IMG/VR virus record: IMGVR_UViG_3300043429_000266
Location: 1-59,341 of that record
DNA length: 59,341 nt
Strand: one strand, 5' to 3'
Source of the DNA: a virus
The translations under genes and the position numbers were made by a program. Positions 26,108 through 35,341 of the stretch are shown in pieces. The notes below the pieces were generated by a model. It was not told where the DNA came from. It did not search any database and worked only from the letters and a program-made list of their open reading frames with translations. The stretch's first letter is position 1. Every line of letters begins with the position of its first letter.

Positions 26108-28674
26108 TCAGAACGTGCCACCGTTGATGCCGCCCCAAGCGGGTGCGCTCGTTCCGGCAGAAGTCAAGACTTGCCCCGCAGTACCGTTAGCAATGAAGCT
26201 CGTAGCGCCCGCGCCGGTCTGGTAAGGGATCTGGCTGGCGATACCGCCCGCGAGGTTAGTCGCGGTTCCGGTAGTTACCGTGCTCGGGGCCGCGTTAGTC
26301 CAGTAAGGGCCGCTCGAGTTGTACTGCAGCAGGTTGCCGTTAGCTAAGGTTCCCGAGTTGATGTAAACATCATGTAGTTCACTAATCTCGTAACCGTTCT
26401 GCGTGTGTACGTAGATTGAACCAGCACCGCCTGAACCGCCTTTAACCACGTAACCCACCATCACCAAATGCTGCGGCGCTACGGGTTTTGTAGCTGTCCA
26501 AGCGCCTGGAGTGGTGGGTGAGAGGTAAATGATTTGACCGTCAGTGAAGCCGTTAGTGTTCAAACCGTTTACGGTGCCTTGAGTGGTCACAAACCCGCTC
26601 GAGTTGTTAGCAATAGACTCGGTTACAACGCCGATGATCGCCGCCGAGTCTGCATCCGAGTCCGCTTGCGCTAGGGCTACGGTCAAACGCTGGCCCTGTG
26701 AGCCGCTACAGTAAACCACTTGACCGTCAGTCAGCGTGGAGCCGGTGTTGTTGTAAACGTAAATGACGGTCTCTTGACCGACCTGCAAGTTCACATTCCC
26801 ACCCGCCATACCCACCTGAGGGCCGCCGTTAGTTGTGTCCCATTGAAAACGACCGACGGTGGGAGTTGTGGTGGCTGCCGTGTTGAGCTGAACGTAATCT
26901 GTACCGACCGCAGTCAAACCCGTAGCCGAGCCGCCGGTGATAGCCACTGCGTTGGCGTTCTGGGTGGACATCGTACCCAAGCCTGACACCTGAGTGTTGG
27001 CGATAGCGATGTCCGTTTCAGCCATTGCCGTGAGCTGGCCCTGTGCGTTCACAGTGGCGGTCAGGGTCTTGCTAGCAGCGCCGTAACTCGCAGCAGTCAC
27101 CGCCGTGTTGGCGATTGAGATAGTGCCGCTGGAGGTGATAGGGCCGCCGGTGAGCCCCGTACCCGTGGCAACCGAAGTCACAGTGCCCGAGTACGCATCA
27201 CTAGAGCTGATTGTGAAGTTAGGGTACGTACCTGTGATGGTGGTTGTACCACCTTGAGTCAAGGTGACGACTTGATCAGGTGCGGTGTTAGTGATTGTCA
27301 CCGATGCCGAACCGTCAAAACTCGTACCGCTCAAACCGCTACCGATTGTCAACGCATTCGCGACTTTACCTGCGGTGGTCGCTGAGGTGGCCGAAGTGGC
27401 GGTTGCGGCGTTGCCGCTGATGTCGATAGCCCAAGTGCCCGAGGCACCCGTTCCGGTTGCGGAAGGCGCGCCTACGTCAGCGTAGTCGAGTACGACAGCA
27501 CCGACTTCACCGTTAACCGAGACCACGGAGTTGCTTTGGTCAATCTTTTGCCACTCAGCGCCGTTAAAGATCGCCCAGTCGCCGACTTGCCAGTCTGTAA
27601 TACCGTTCAGGTTAGTAGTACCGGCTACGCTCACGGTGTAGTAGTTACCGTTGGTACCTACGCTTGAAGTGAGAGTCGGATTGTTAGTGCTCGCGTTCCA
27701 GTTACCTTTATACTCAAGGCCGCCGGTAAAGCTGGTCGAGGTAATAGAGGTGATGACACCTTTACCGTTCACGGTAATGATTGGGATCGCGGTCAGCGAG
27801 CCGTAAGTACCCGCAACGGCTGCCGTGTCGGGCAGGTCAGCGTTCACCATCGCACGGAACAACGGGTCGGCGTTACCGCCTGAAGTCGGGCCGGCAAAGA
27901 ACGTGTTAGCCGCTTGAGGCGTGACGACGAGCGCCGAACCCCAAGTATACTCACCCGTCCCGTTAGAAATGAGCACCTGACCGTCCTCACCCACGGGGCC
28001 GACGTACAAGCCGTCAGCGCCGCACCAGATGATAGCGCCAGCGTCAGGAACCAAACTACGGGCCGTGCCGCCGTTGCTCAAGCCGAGAATGTTGTCAACT
28101 TCGTCATCACTTGACAAGTCTACGGCAGGGTGCTTGTGATCAGCGCGAGAGACAGCCTCTGAGGTGCCTGCGCTGCCGCTTTGGAAGCCCGCCTCTGGGG
28201 TTGTGTCAGCGAGGTCCACCGCCAGCGTGACGTTGGCATTTAGCGTACCGCCGCCGGTCAAGCCTGCGCCGGCAATGACTTGGCGAGTCTCAGGCACGTA
28301 ACCTGACACTTCGACGGGGATAGAAGTAGCGGCAGTGACACGGCCCGTAGAGTCTACAGTCAACACAGGTACGCTTGTCGCAGTACCGTAAACACCGGCG
28401 GTCACGCCCGTGTCTGAGAGCAGGGAGCCGTTCACACCCTTTGAGGCGATGCTCAGTGTGACGTTAGAAGCCAGCTGGCCACCGCCCGACATACCCGTAC
28501 CGGCAATGACTTGACGGGTTGTAGGTACACCGGCCACGCTGAGCAGGTCACCCACGCGAATTTGGTAGTTGTTGCCTTGGTAGACAATCATCATCAAACT
28601 GTCTTCCGACGCTACGGGCGCGGTGGGCAGTTGGGTGACGCGCAGGGGGATTAGGTTGCTAGGTACTTGTGCCA
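26108..28674 (-). CDS. Large tail fibre / receptor-binding protein
   Basis: An 855-aa protein rich in Gly, Thr, Ser, Val and Asn. Two similar ~80-residue repeats start with TRQVIAGTGMSGGGQL and TRQVIAGAGLTGGGTL. Around residue 350 lies YKGNWNASTNNP...WQVGDWAIFNGAEW, which looks like a carbohydrate-binding module. ATG 28674 is used; the only earlier start is a TTG overlapping the upstream stop. Main adsorption fibre is the likely role. Confidence 0.75.
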
Positions 28675-28680
28675 TGCTGC

Positions 28681-28989
28681 TCAATCAATGATGTAGAGGA
28701 ACCGCTGACCATCTTCAGAGATGATAAAGTCGGTACCGTCTTGTGTGATGACGCCGGTAGGTTCAGTGTTGATCGGGGTGTCTGGTCGTGTGAACGGCAG
28801 CACGATTTGATCCTCACGGCGGGGGGCAAGGCGGTACGGGTCGTAGTCGTCCAAGTCCTCTTTACATACCTTGAGCCCAGGAGAGTTTGGGTCTGAAAAG
28901 AGTTCCGCCAAGCGCATTTTGCGCGAGCAACGACCACAGATGCCGATTCCGTACGTAGGTTCGCCAGTGGGGTCGATGTAGATGCTCAT
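28681..28989 (-). CDS. Small conserved structural-region protein with CxxC
   Basis: A 102-aa protein. CGRCSRKMRLAELFSDPNSPGLKVC has a CxxC plus a later Cys, a likely zinc site, followed by DLDDYDPYRLAPRRED. Proteins of this type sit beside the adaptor gene in several phages. Overlaps it by ATGA. Function unknown. Confidence 0.65.
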   Translation of the reverse strand: MSIYIDPTGEPTYGIGICGRCSRKMRLAELFSDPNSPGLKVCKEDLDDYDPYRLAPRREDQIVLPFTRPDTPINTEPTGVITQDGTDFIISEDGQRFLYIID

Positions 28990-29966
28990 TTAGTGTAGCA
29001 CCCGATACCAGGATTGATGTAGATGGGGGAGCCGTCGTTGTCGCCGTCCCACGCGCGCTGAACCGACATTTGAGCTTTTTGCTCAAGCATGGGGATCAGG
29101 TTGATGTCAACAGCGGGGGTCTCAGCGGCGACCTTGGCAGCGAGGCCGTCCACAATCGCAGTCAACCAGCGTTGAGGAATCTCGACGTCTTGACGCAGGT
29201 TCTCAGTGTCCATGATATGGCGGTGACGCCACACGATGAGTTGAGCCTGCTCAGCGGCAATAAACGGCGCAGGCCAGATATGCATAACCGGTTGCGGGAT
29301 GTCGCGTTGGAACCAGAAACTGTTGGGGCGTCCTGGGAACACCTTATTGCTCTGATTCACATACGTGTCACGGTTCAACACGCCGAATGGGATTTCCTGC
29401 GGCATGTTGCCGAGGGTGACCGCAGTGGCGTTAATCGTGGCCGTAGACGTGATACGGAAGAAGTTGTAGGCGAGGGCCGCCGAGATGTCTGTCCACGTGA
29501 TTTCGCCAGCCGAAGCAATGGTTTCAGAGCCACCTACGGTAGTCCAGCTGATGCCGTCAGTTGAGACTTGAAAGGTCAACGGCACTGAGGCCGCAGACCA
29601 CTTCACACCCACGGTGGTGACTACGGTTTGGTCTTCAAAACCCACGGTGTAGTTTGTACCGGTGAAAGTGACAGTACCCTCAAGCAGCTGCAACACACGG
29701 TAGTTAGCGTTCAGAACCTCGACAGTGCCGACGGGAAGCTCAACAATAGGTTGGTTCTCGTAGAAAGGCAGGATCAGCTTATCAATACACCAGCTCGGGG
29801 TCTTGACGTTAGCAAGGTCTGAAAGGAAAAGAGACAACGACTCGAGCGCATATTGCTGCATCTCGCCGCTGATTGCCTGAGCAGGCAGGCGACAACGCCT
29901 GAAGGCATGATCTACTACCTTCAGGGCGTTAAAAGTTGCTACGCTCACGTTGCCGGAAAAGGCCAT
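28986..29966 (-). CDS. P22 gp4-like adaptor with inserted beta-sandwich domain
   Basis: A 326-aa protein. N- and C-terminal parts match an adaptor/head-completion fold: AFRRCRLPAQAISGEMQQYA, LSLFLSDLANV, then WRHRHIMDTENLRQDVEIPQ (quoted in part) and WLTAIVDGLAAKVA. Between residues about 95 and 200 sits a discoidin-like beta domain with VSTDGISWTTVGG and FFRITSTATINA. An insert like this could bind capsid or sugar. It would join portal to tail along with the second adaptor at 18409. Confidence 0.7.
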   Translation of the reverse strand: MAFSGNVSVATFNALKVVDHAFRRCRLPAQAISGEMQQYALESLSLFLSDLANVKTPSWCIDKLILPFYENQPIVELPVGTVEVLNANYRVLQLLEGTVTFTGTNYTVGFEDQTVVTTVGVKWSAASVPLTFQVSTDGISWTTVGGSETIASAGEITWTDISAALAYNFFRITSTATINATAVTLGNMPQEIPFGVLNRDTYVNQSNKVFPGRPNSFWFQRDIPQPVMHIWPAPFIAAEQAQLIVWRHRHIMDTENLRQDVEIPQRWLTAIVDGLAAKVAAETPAVDINLIPMLEQKAQMSVQRAWDGDNDGSPIYINPGIGCYTK

Positions 29967-30024
29967 ACTAACTCCGAGAGGGGTGGTCAGATGGCCGCCG
30001 ATACAGCGCGCCCTACAATGACAG

Positions 30025-30033
30025 AAATTTTAG
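30025..30033 (-). promoter_or_regulatory. Candidate late-promoter core CTAAAATTT
   Basis: Minus-strand CTAAAATTT preceded by TTGAA, in the 82-bp gap upstream of the adaptor gene and just after a short hairpin GCGTTAATTCACGC. One of the set of TAAAATT sites found ahead of late gene groups. Confidence 0.45.
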
Positions 30034-30048
30034 TTCAAGAAGCGTGAA

Positions 30049-30426
30049 TTAACGCTTTTTGCCCACCATACCGCCGCATTTCATTGCGATCATCGGCTCA
30101 CGGGAAGCCACAGGCACTGCGCGACGAGCAGGGGAGCGAACCACGGCCTCTTCCATCACCGCTTGGCGTTCCATACTAGGGGTCTGCACCGGCCCGCGCT
30201 TAGGTGTGACTTTGCCGCCCTTGGCGAGCTTGGTCAGGGGTTCGCCTTTGTGCAGGGCTTTTTCATGCTTGTGCACAGCGGCGGACACCATCTGTTTGTC
30301 TTGCTTCATGTCGCTAGCAACAGCACCGCCCTTGGCGTAACCTTTACCAGCCATGCCGCCTTTGCACAGACCCACGGTCTTGCCTGCGGAGCTGAAATTG
30401 AAGTCTTTAACTTTACCGACTGTCAT
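30049..30426 (-). CDS. Basic Gly/Lys-rich structural-region protein
   Basis: A 125-aa protein, strongly basic, with CKGGMAGKGYAKGGAV and CGGMVGKKR, a KGG-rich style seen in environmental phage head proteins. No domain recognised. DNA or capsid binding is possible. It ends in a hairpin region ahead of the adaptor gene. Confidence 0.6.
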   Translation of the reverse strand: MTVGKVKDFNFSSAGKTVGLCKGGMAGKGYAKGGAVASDMKQDKQMVSAAVHKHEKALHKGEPLTKLAKGGKVTPKRGPVQTPSMERQAVMEEAVVRSPARRAVPVASREPMIAMKCGGMVGKKR

Positions 30427-30437
30427 AGTTGTGCTCC

Positions 30438-30848
30438 TTAGGCGCTTGCGTATGTTTTGATGAATTCGAGGATGAGCGTGTAGCGGTCGCCGGAGGTCGC
30501 ACCCACGGTGGTGAACGCTACGTCACCGGTCTTGCCGGTGCCAGCGTTGTTGCTGATGCCGCCGAAGTCGTTGTAGCTTGCGGTGTACATGACGTTCTGA
30601 GGAACGGTCTCGCAGACCACATCGGTGTCGGCTTCCCACAAAATGGTAACACCCATACCGTCAGTCTGAGCCCAGATCTTGTTCAGCTTTACGCCGTTGC
30701 AGGCGAGGTTAAATGAGTTACGTGCCAGAGTGGACACGTCAACTTTGGTGACAGCGGCTTCGCCGGTGCCATCAGATACGTTTGTGAATTTGGCAATGTA
30801 AAGACGTTCGCCGTCCAAAATTACTTGCGTGCTTACTGCGTCAGCCAT
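30438..30848 (-). CDS. Conserved head-region protein
   Basis: A 136-aa beta-rich protein: DGERLYIAKFTNVSDGTGEAAV and CETVPQNVMYTASYNDFGGISN (quoted in parts). Such proteins lie between capsid and adaptor genes in many environmental podoviruses, so a head or neck role is likely; function is not established. Confidence 0.65.
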   Translation of the reverse strand: MADAVSTQVILDGERLYIAKFTNVSDGTGEAAVTKVDVSTLARNSFNLACNGVKLNKIWAQTDGMGVTILWEADTDVVCETVPQNVMYTASYNDFGGISNNAGTGKTGDVAFTTVGATSGDRYTLILEFIKTYASA

Positions 30849-30864
30849 GACAGGCTCCTATTGA

Positions 30865-30894
30865 AACGGGCAGGGACTAGCCCCGCCACCCGTT
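30865..30894 (-). terminator. Hairpin between two head genes
   Basis: Minus strand AACGGG pairs with CCCGTT with an inner GGG/CCC, followed by only a short TTCAAT tail. It may be a weak terminator or an mRNA-processing site in the 63-bp gap. Confidence 0.45.
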
Positions 30895-30911
30895 AATGAA
30901 AACCGCCAGTA

Positions 30912-31307
30912 TTAGGCAGCGACAGCGCCGTTCAAAGCGGTGATAGCCCAACCAGCAGCGGTATAAACCAAAGAGGCAGACTCGCCCACGCCGGTGAAGG
31001 TAATGGTGCTGAAGCCGATCTTAGTGGTTGGGGTCAACACAGCAGAGCCGCCGTCAACCACGTGCACGATGGTCTTCATTTGACCGAGGGTGCCGTTAGC
31101 CAGCGTCAAAGCCTGCGCAGAGCCAGTGCTTGTCAAACTGGTCAACATGTCTGTGACGTTCACAGCGCCTGCGCCAGAAAGGGCTTGGTTGCTAGCGAAC
31201 ACATCGCCTGTCAAATTACCTGTGACGTTACCGACGGTGTTGCCGGTAACAGTGCCGATGAAGCCATTCAGTGATTGCACTGGGCCGGAAAATGTAGTTT
31301 GTCCCAT
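30912..31307 (-). CDS. Putative capsid decoration protein
   Basis: A 131-aa protein. N-terminal VTGNTVGNVTGNLTGDVF forms a Gly/Asn/Thr repeat, and the C-terminal half is a small beta domain (LGQMKTIVHVVDGGSAVLTP). It follows the capsid gene, which fits a head decoration or fibre protein. ATG 31307 has GAGGAG 9 bases upstream. Confidence 0.6.
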   Translation of the reverse strand: MGQTTFSGPVQSLNGFIGTVTGNTVGNVTGNLTGDVFASNQALSGAGAVNVTDMLTSLTSTGSAQALTLANGTLGQMKTIVHVVDGGSAVLTPTTKIGFSTITFTGVGESASLVYTAAGWAITALNGAVAA

Positions 31308-31401
31308 TTGGGCTCTCCTCACATGCGAGTTAATAAAGATACGTTTGTCTGCATGTCGTCAGCGCGGGGTTAGTTCGCCGTCGAACGTATCAGGGATACC
31401 C

Positions 31402-31437
31402 CTGAGAAAAACCCCCGCCAGTTGCCCAGCAGGGGTT
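31402..31437 (-). terminator. Rho-independent terminator after the major capsid gene
   Basis: On the minus strand AACCCCTGC pairs with GCGGGGGTT (nine pairs, one wobble) around a 10-nt loop, then TTTTTCTC. It lies 12 bp after the capsid stop. This would uncouple capsid mRNA level from the genes downstream. Confidence 0.85.
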
Positions 31438-31448
31438 CTTCAAGGTGA

Positions 31449-32363
31449 TTAGATACCAGCGGTACCGTACACACCACGTGGGTCAGTCCAACCCACCACA
31501 TAACGCTCAGTTGCCTTGTAGCGCATGGAGTCAGTCTCGAAGTCACCTTCCATAGACTTCTCCAAGCCACGACGCATCAACAGCTTCAAACCGTCTGGAG
31601 CATCGGTCTGCACCCACCAAGCGGTGGTAGAAGTGATACGAGACAAGTTAGCTTGGCCGTCAGCCAGCAAGCCCATGGACTTAACTGGGTTGATGTCGTT
31701 GTCAGCAGTGCCAGCACGTAGCACAGACTTCAACAAGACTTCAGCTTGGAACACGTTAGAAGGGCCAGAGACGATCTTCTTAGGTGTCAAACGGATACGC
31801 TTACCGTTGTTGTCAACAGCGTTGCGGATCTGGATGAGCATCTGCTCCAATGAAGTTTGCGACAATGCAGCAGCAGTAGTGAGCTGGTTGCTGAAAGTGC
31901 CGTTCACGATTGGGTGGCTGTTGCTAACCAAAGCCACGCCGTCACCGCCAGTGTAAGAACCGTTAAAGGCGCGGTTCAAGATGTTGGCTGCGAGGGTTTC
32001 CTTAGTCTCAATCAAAGATTGAGCCAAGTGCTTGGCGTAGGTCTGACCGATACGGATATGGTCGCCGTCTTCCACCAACACTTTTGTCAAAGCGAAGGCG
32101 AGGCCATACACTTTGTACAAGTAGCGTTGCAAGAACAACACACCACCGGATTGGTAAGTCACAGCCATACCGTCTGGCAACTCAGGAGCTGCACCGAAAC
32201 CGTACAAGACGGGTTCTTCGTGGTAGTTACGTGGGATACCTTTTTGTTCACGGAAGACCATCTTCCATTCGTCGGCACGTTGGTCATAAACGCCGTCAAA
32301 GACTTCGTTCATGATTGGTTCGACTACGGAGCGGAAGTCCGTACTGCGCATAGGGGTTGCCAT
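31449..32363 (-). CDS. Major capsid protein
   Basis: A 304-aa protein following the scaffold and the head protein at 32377. It contains FRSVVEPIMNEVFDGVYDQ, QRYLYKVYGLAFALTKVLVED, AKHLAQSLIETKETLAANILNRAF and LLMRRGLEKSMEGDFETD (quoted in parts), a pattern typical of HK97-fold/Mu-type capsids. No protease or delta domain is attached. The dedicated terminator after it fits very high expression. Confidence 0.8.
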   Translation of the reverse strand: MATPMRSTDFRSVVEPIMNEVFDGVYDQRADEWKMVFREQKGIPRNYHEEPVLYGFGAAPELPDGMAVTYQSGGVLFLQRYLYKVYGLAFALTKVLVEDGDHIRIGQTYAKHLAQSLIETKETLAANILNRAFNGSYTGGDGVALVSNSHPIVNGTFSNQLTTAAALSQTSLEQMLIQIRNAVDNNGKRIRLTPKKIVSGPSNVFQAEVLLKSVLRAGTADNDINPVKSMGLLADGQANLSRITSTTAWWVQTDAPDGLKLLMRRGLEKSMEGDFETDSMRYKATERYVVGWTDPRGVYGTAGI

Positions 32364-32376
32364 TGTCTAACCCTCC

Positions 32377-32976
32377 TTAGATTGAGTTAACCGCAGCTTT
32401 GTATGCGTGTTCGTTGATACGAACGGTCACAACAGCATAAGCATCGGTGATTGAGTCATTGATTTCATAGCCAAAGCCGGTGATCTGGAACTGGCCAGAA
32501 GTCGACTGAATAGCTGTGAGCTGGGTGCTGGACAAACCAGTACGTGTGCTGCCGCCAGGAGAGGCCACAGTCCAATCGCACTCTTCGCCAACCGCAGTTT
32601 GCATAGTAGTCACGCCAGGAGTACCTGGATTGGTGTATTGCACTTCAAACAGCGTTTCAGGATCATCATAGACCCAAGCGGTGATGTTCGTAGCAGTTGT
32701 ACCAGTTGGCCAGAAAGGCGAAATGGTAGGCTTGCCCGATGCGTCATCGTATTGGCAGCCGGCAAAAATGCCGAGCAGAGTGACGCCGTCAACGGTGCCT
32801 GAACGAGTACCGTCAGAGGTGCCCAATTCAATAACGCCAGCGTCAGTGAGCTTCACGGGGTCGCCCGAGAAGATGTTTGCAGCATAACCGGTTGCAACGG
32901 TATAGGCTTTCGCGCGGATCTGACCACTGTTGTGGAAAGAAGCACGGAAGCCGAAAGGTGCGCTAGTCGAAGACAT
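32377..32976 (-). CDS. Conserved head protein (capsid-associated)
   Basis: A 199-aa beta-rich protein: STSAPFGFRASFHNSGQIRA, GYAANIFSGDPVKL, TLLGIFAGCQY and ETLFEVQ. I recall this start (SAPFGLRP..H.SG..R) from many environmental podoviruses, placed just before the capsid gene. It may be a decoration or minor head protein. Confidence 0.7.
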   Translation of the reverse strand: MSSTSAPFGFRASFHNSGQIRAKAYTVATGYAANIFSGDPVKLTDAGVIELGTSDGTRSGTVDGVTLLGIFAGCQYDDASGKPTISPFWPTGTTATNITAWVYDDPETLFEVQYTNPGTPGVTTMQTAVGEECDWTVASPGGSTRTGLSSTQLTAIQSTSGQFQITGFGYEINDSITDAYAVVTVRINEHAYKAAVNSI

Positions 32977-33016
32977 TAGCTCAGCTCCTTAAGGTTGGTT
33001 GAATTAAAAAATTGCG

Positions 33017-33547
33017 TCAAGACAGCTCAAACTGAGCGTCTCGCTTTTGTCCAATTTCCATATTACCGTCGCCCATGGTGATCTTCGACTTAGATGCGCG
33101 AGCTTGTTGTTCCATGAACTCAGCCGTGTCAGTGAGTTTTTCTTCCTCACGCAACGGTGCGTCATGGTGCGCCTCTTTCATGTACTTCTCGTACAATGAC
33201 ATCGGCAACTTAAAAGCCAGCATCTCATTAACTCCAACGAAGCCATTCCAGTCACCGGTTTTAATGGTTGCGTATTCCCAGCCAGGAACGTCTTCTGGCT
33301 TGATGGGCTGGTAGCCCAAGCGGATGCGCATCTGGATAGAGTCGCGGGGGTTAGTCGTTGTCAGCCAGCACGTGTGCCAGCCAGCGATTTTCGGTAAATC
33401 AGGCAATGAAGACTGAAAAAACTGTTGACGGAACATTTCAACTCGCTCATCATCGGACAACTCGCGGTTTTCAGTTTTCGTGCGATCTTCCATCTCACGG
33501 ACTGTGCGGTTATCACCAGCGGATTTCTTTAAGCGTTCGTCGGACAT
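33017..33547 (-). CDS. Conserved head-region protein
   Basis: A 176-aa charged protein between scaffold and capsid-associated genes. The middle, GWHTCWLTTTNPRDSIQMRI (residues about 57-76), leads to GYQPIKPEDVPGWEYATIK. Found in this place in other environmental phages, but function is unknown. A candidate promoter core lies 27 bases upstream. Confidence 0.65.
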   Translation of the reverse strand: MSDERLKKSAGDNRTVREMEDRTKTENRELSDDERVEMFRQQFFQSSLPDLPKIAGWHTCWLTTTNPRDSIQMRIRLGYQPIKPEDVPGWEYATIKTGDWNGFVGVNEMLAFKLPMSLYEKYMKEAHHDAPLREEEKLTDTAEFMEQQARASKSKITMGDGNMEIGQKRDAQFELS

Positions 33548-33573
33548 TACTCGCTCCTTTCAGCGATTGATTT

Positions 33574-33582
33574 AAATTTTAG
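33574..33582 (-). promoter_or_regulatory. Candidate late-promoter core CTAAAATTT
   Basis: Minus-strand CTAAAATTT just after an 11-bp near-perfect inverted repeat (GCATGAATTGC / GCAATTCACGC) that follows the scaffold stop. It lies upstream of the capsid group. The hairpin may end scaffold transcripts and the TAAAATT core restart them; both roles are inferred. Confidence 0.45.
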
Positions 33583-33605
33583 GCGTGAATTGCAGAAAAG
33601 GCAAT

Positions 33606-34595
33606 TCATGCGCGGTTTGTGCGGTCGTATTCAGCGTAACGCTTGACGTACTTCATGCGCAGGACGGGGTCGTCCCACACACCAGCTTCAATCAACGCCT
33701 GCTTACGCTCAGGGCTCACATAAACCTCTTTGCGGGTAGAAGTGGGGGCGTGTTCACGGCCTGAGCCGATACCAGGACCACCGCGCGCAACGCGCTCTTC
33801 TTTTTGCTCAGCCTTGGCTTCGGGCTTTGAAAAACGTTCGGGCAGGCGACGAGCAGCGCGGGCGCGCAACTCATTCCAGTACTCTTCGCTCTTCGGGTCG
33901 TAGCCGTCACGCACTAGGCCTTGGTCAATAGCGAGCACGATGGCGGAGTCTTCGTTACGGCCTTGGGGGTCGTACCATTTGTTCTCGTCCAAAAACTCAC
34001 GTGCATGCAACATGACACGGTCGTCCATGCCGCCTTCTTGCGCTGAGGGCTTGGCTTGTGCGGCCTGCTGCTTAGCAAAGGTGAGTTGGTTAGCCTTAGC
34101 CATAGCCTCGTCACGGTACTTCAGGGCTTGCGCCACGTCAGCGCCGTTGCCGGCCTCGACCGCCTTGGCGATGACCCGCTCGGCCATCTCGGCTTCGTTC
34201 TTGGCAGCGGCGATTTGTTGGTCAAAGCTGTTCAAGTCGGCCTGATAGGTGCGCTGTTCAATAGTGCTGAACCGGCGCTCAAGGTCATCATTGCGCTTGC
34301 GCAGGAACTCCAGCTCCACCTTGTCACGGGTGATGGCCTTCTCGCGGCGTTCTTTACGCTCGAGCTTCTCTAGGCGGCGGCGCTCACGAATGGCTTCGCG
34401 TTCGTCGTCGCTGGCGTCTTTTTCTTCGTCAGCAGCTTTGGTGCTGCGTTCGTCGTCTTCGTCGGGGTCTTCCTCGGCGGCTTGAGCTGCCTTGGCGTCT
34501 TCCTCGGCCTTTTTGACCGCAGGATCCTCCTCAACGATCACGATCTCTTGGTCTCGCTCCAAGTTTTCGTCGTCTTCTTTCAATACTTCAGCCAT
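33606..34595 (-). CDS. Scaffolding protein
   Basis: A 329-aa protein, very acidic and Glu/Asp/Lys-rich in the first 70 residues, coiled-coil in the middle (ERRRLEKLERKERREKAI) and with a C-terminal basic tail (LRMKYVKRYAEYDRTNRA). Position between portal and capsid, size and composition fit an internal capsid scaffold. No protease motif seen. Confidence 0.75.
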   Translation of the reverse strand: MAEVLKEDDENLERDQEIVIVEEDPAVKKAEEDAKAAQAAEEDPDEDDERSTKAADEEKDASDDEREAIRERRRLEKLERKERREKAITRDKVELEFLRKRNDDLERRFSTIEQRTYQADLNSFDQQIAAAKNEAEMAERVIAKAVEAGNGADVAQALKYRDEAMAKANQLTFAKQQAAQAKPSAQEGGMDDRVMLHAREFLDENKWYDPQGRNEDSAIVLAIDQGLVRDGYDPKSEEYWNELRARAARRLPERFSKPEAKAEQKEERVARGGPGIGSGREHAPTSTRKEVYVSPERKQALIEAGVWDDPVLRMKYVKRYAEYDRTNRA

Positions 34596-34610
34596 TGCTC
34601 ATCTCCTTTA

Positions 34611-35018
34611 TCAGATGAATGCTCGGATAGCCAACGGGTCGCCTTCGACTTTGCCGATGATATCCAAATCGTTAAAAATCACGAACAGCGCGGATTCGCC
34701 GTTCTCCAGTGGGACCTCCCAGCGGTCACCGCCGTACTTAGGGACGCGAACGTAGTCGCCTGGATGAGCCCATGAGCCTTCGGGCCAAGGTTCCAAGTTG
34801 TTACGGTTGCGGTAAGCAACGGGGCCGTGCTGAATCACTTTGGCCACTTGTGTGTTCCACTTCTCGGTATCACGCGACCCAGTGTCGATGATGATGCCTG
34901 AGGCGGTGGTTTGCTTTGGTGTGCGGATCTGTACCAGAACACGGCTACCGAAGGGCTGCACACCAGCATTTACTGCTGGAAAAGCCGCTTCCATGGCGTT
35001 CTCATAGGTCTTTGTCAC
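34611..35018 (-). CDS. GroES-like co-chaperonin
   Basis: A 135-aa protein. From residue 23 it reads PFGSRVLVQIRTPKQTTASG (quoted in part), GIIIDTG, VAKVIQHGP, then PGDYVRVPKYGGDRWEVP and FVIFNDLDIIGKV. This is the Cpn10/GroES order of strands; the mobile loop is replaced by TPKQTTASGIII. The N-terminus carries an extra ~20 residues. It probably works with host GroEL to fold capsid. I chose GTG 35018 (AGGAGA with 6-nt spacing) over upstream ATGs at 35033/35045. Confidence 0.8.
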   Translation of the reverse strand: MTKTYENAMEAAFPAVNAGVQPFGSRVLVQIRTPKQTTASGIIIDTGSRDTEKWNTQVAKVIQHGPVAYRNRNNLEPWPEGSWAHPGDYVRVPKYGGDRWEVPLENGESALFVIFNDLDIIGKVEGDPLAIRAFI

Positions 35019-35199
35019 TATTTCTCTCCTCATCGAGAATTGCAAGAAGTACGTTGATGGCGGCCTCGTAACCAGCTACGACACCGACGCGATACCCGTA
35101 CTCAAAGGCATCGCGATTTTGGGGACGCGTGAGAGACTCAAGCGCGAATTCTTGTTGCTTAACTTTGAGGGTGTTAAGCAGCTGAGCTTCTATGCTCAT
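35002..35199 (-). CDS. Small conserved protein
   Basis: A 65-aa helical protein, IEAQLLNTLKVKQQEFALES and EYGYRVGVVAGYEAAINVLL. It overlaps both neighbours. Common layout between portal and scaffold in environmental podoviruses; function unknown. Confidence 0.65.
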   Translation of the reverse strand: MSIEAQLLNTLKVKQQEFALESLTRPQNRDAFEYGYRVGVVAGYEAAINVLLAILDEERNSDKDL

Positions 35200-35330
35200 G
35201 CAGGCGTTTTCTTCTCAGAAGGGGCTGCGGGGGTGGTTTGTCCGGTAACGGGCTTACCAGCGGCCATGCGGTGGTGCTGCTTGACAGCAGCGTTGTCCAT
35301 AGGCACTTGATTGGTGTTTGGTTTTGGCAT
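35196..35330 (-). CDS. Very small protein after portal
   Basis: A 44-aa ORF with clear coding character: starts MPKPNTNQVPMDNAAVKQHH, then MAAGKPVTGQTTPAAP. ATGA overlap with the next gene and SD AAGGAG upstream (TAAGGAGCAAT) support it. Likely a short basic structural or assembly protein. Confidence 0.6.
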   Translation of the reverse strand: MPKPNTNQVPMDNAAVKQHHRMAAGKPVTGQTTPAAPSEKKTPA

Positions 35331-35341
35331 TTTATTGCTCC

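Noticed and set aside
22371-28674. Diversity-generating retroelement in the fibre region
   Set aside because: No reverse transcriptase gene and no template/variable repeat pair seen.
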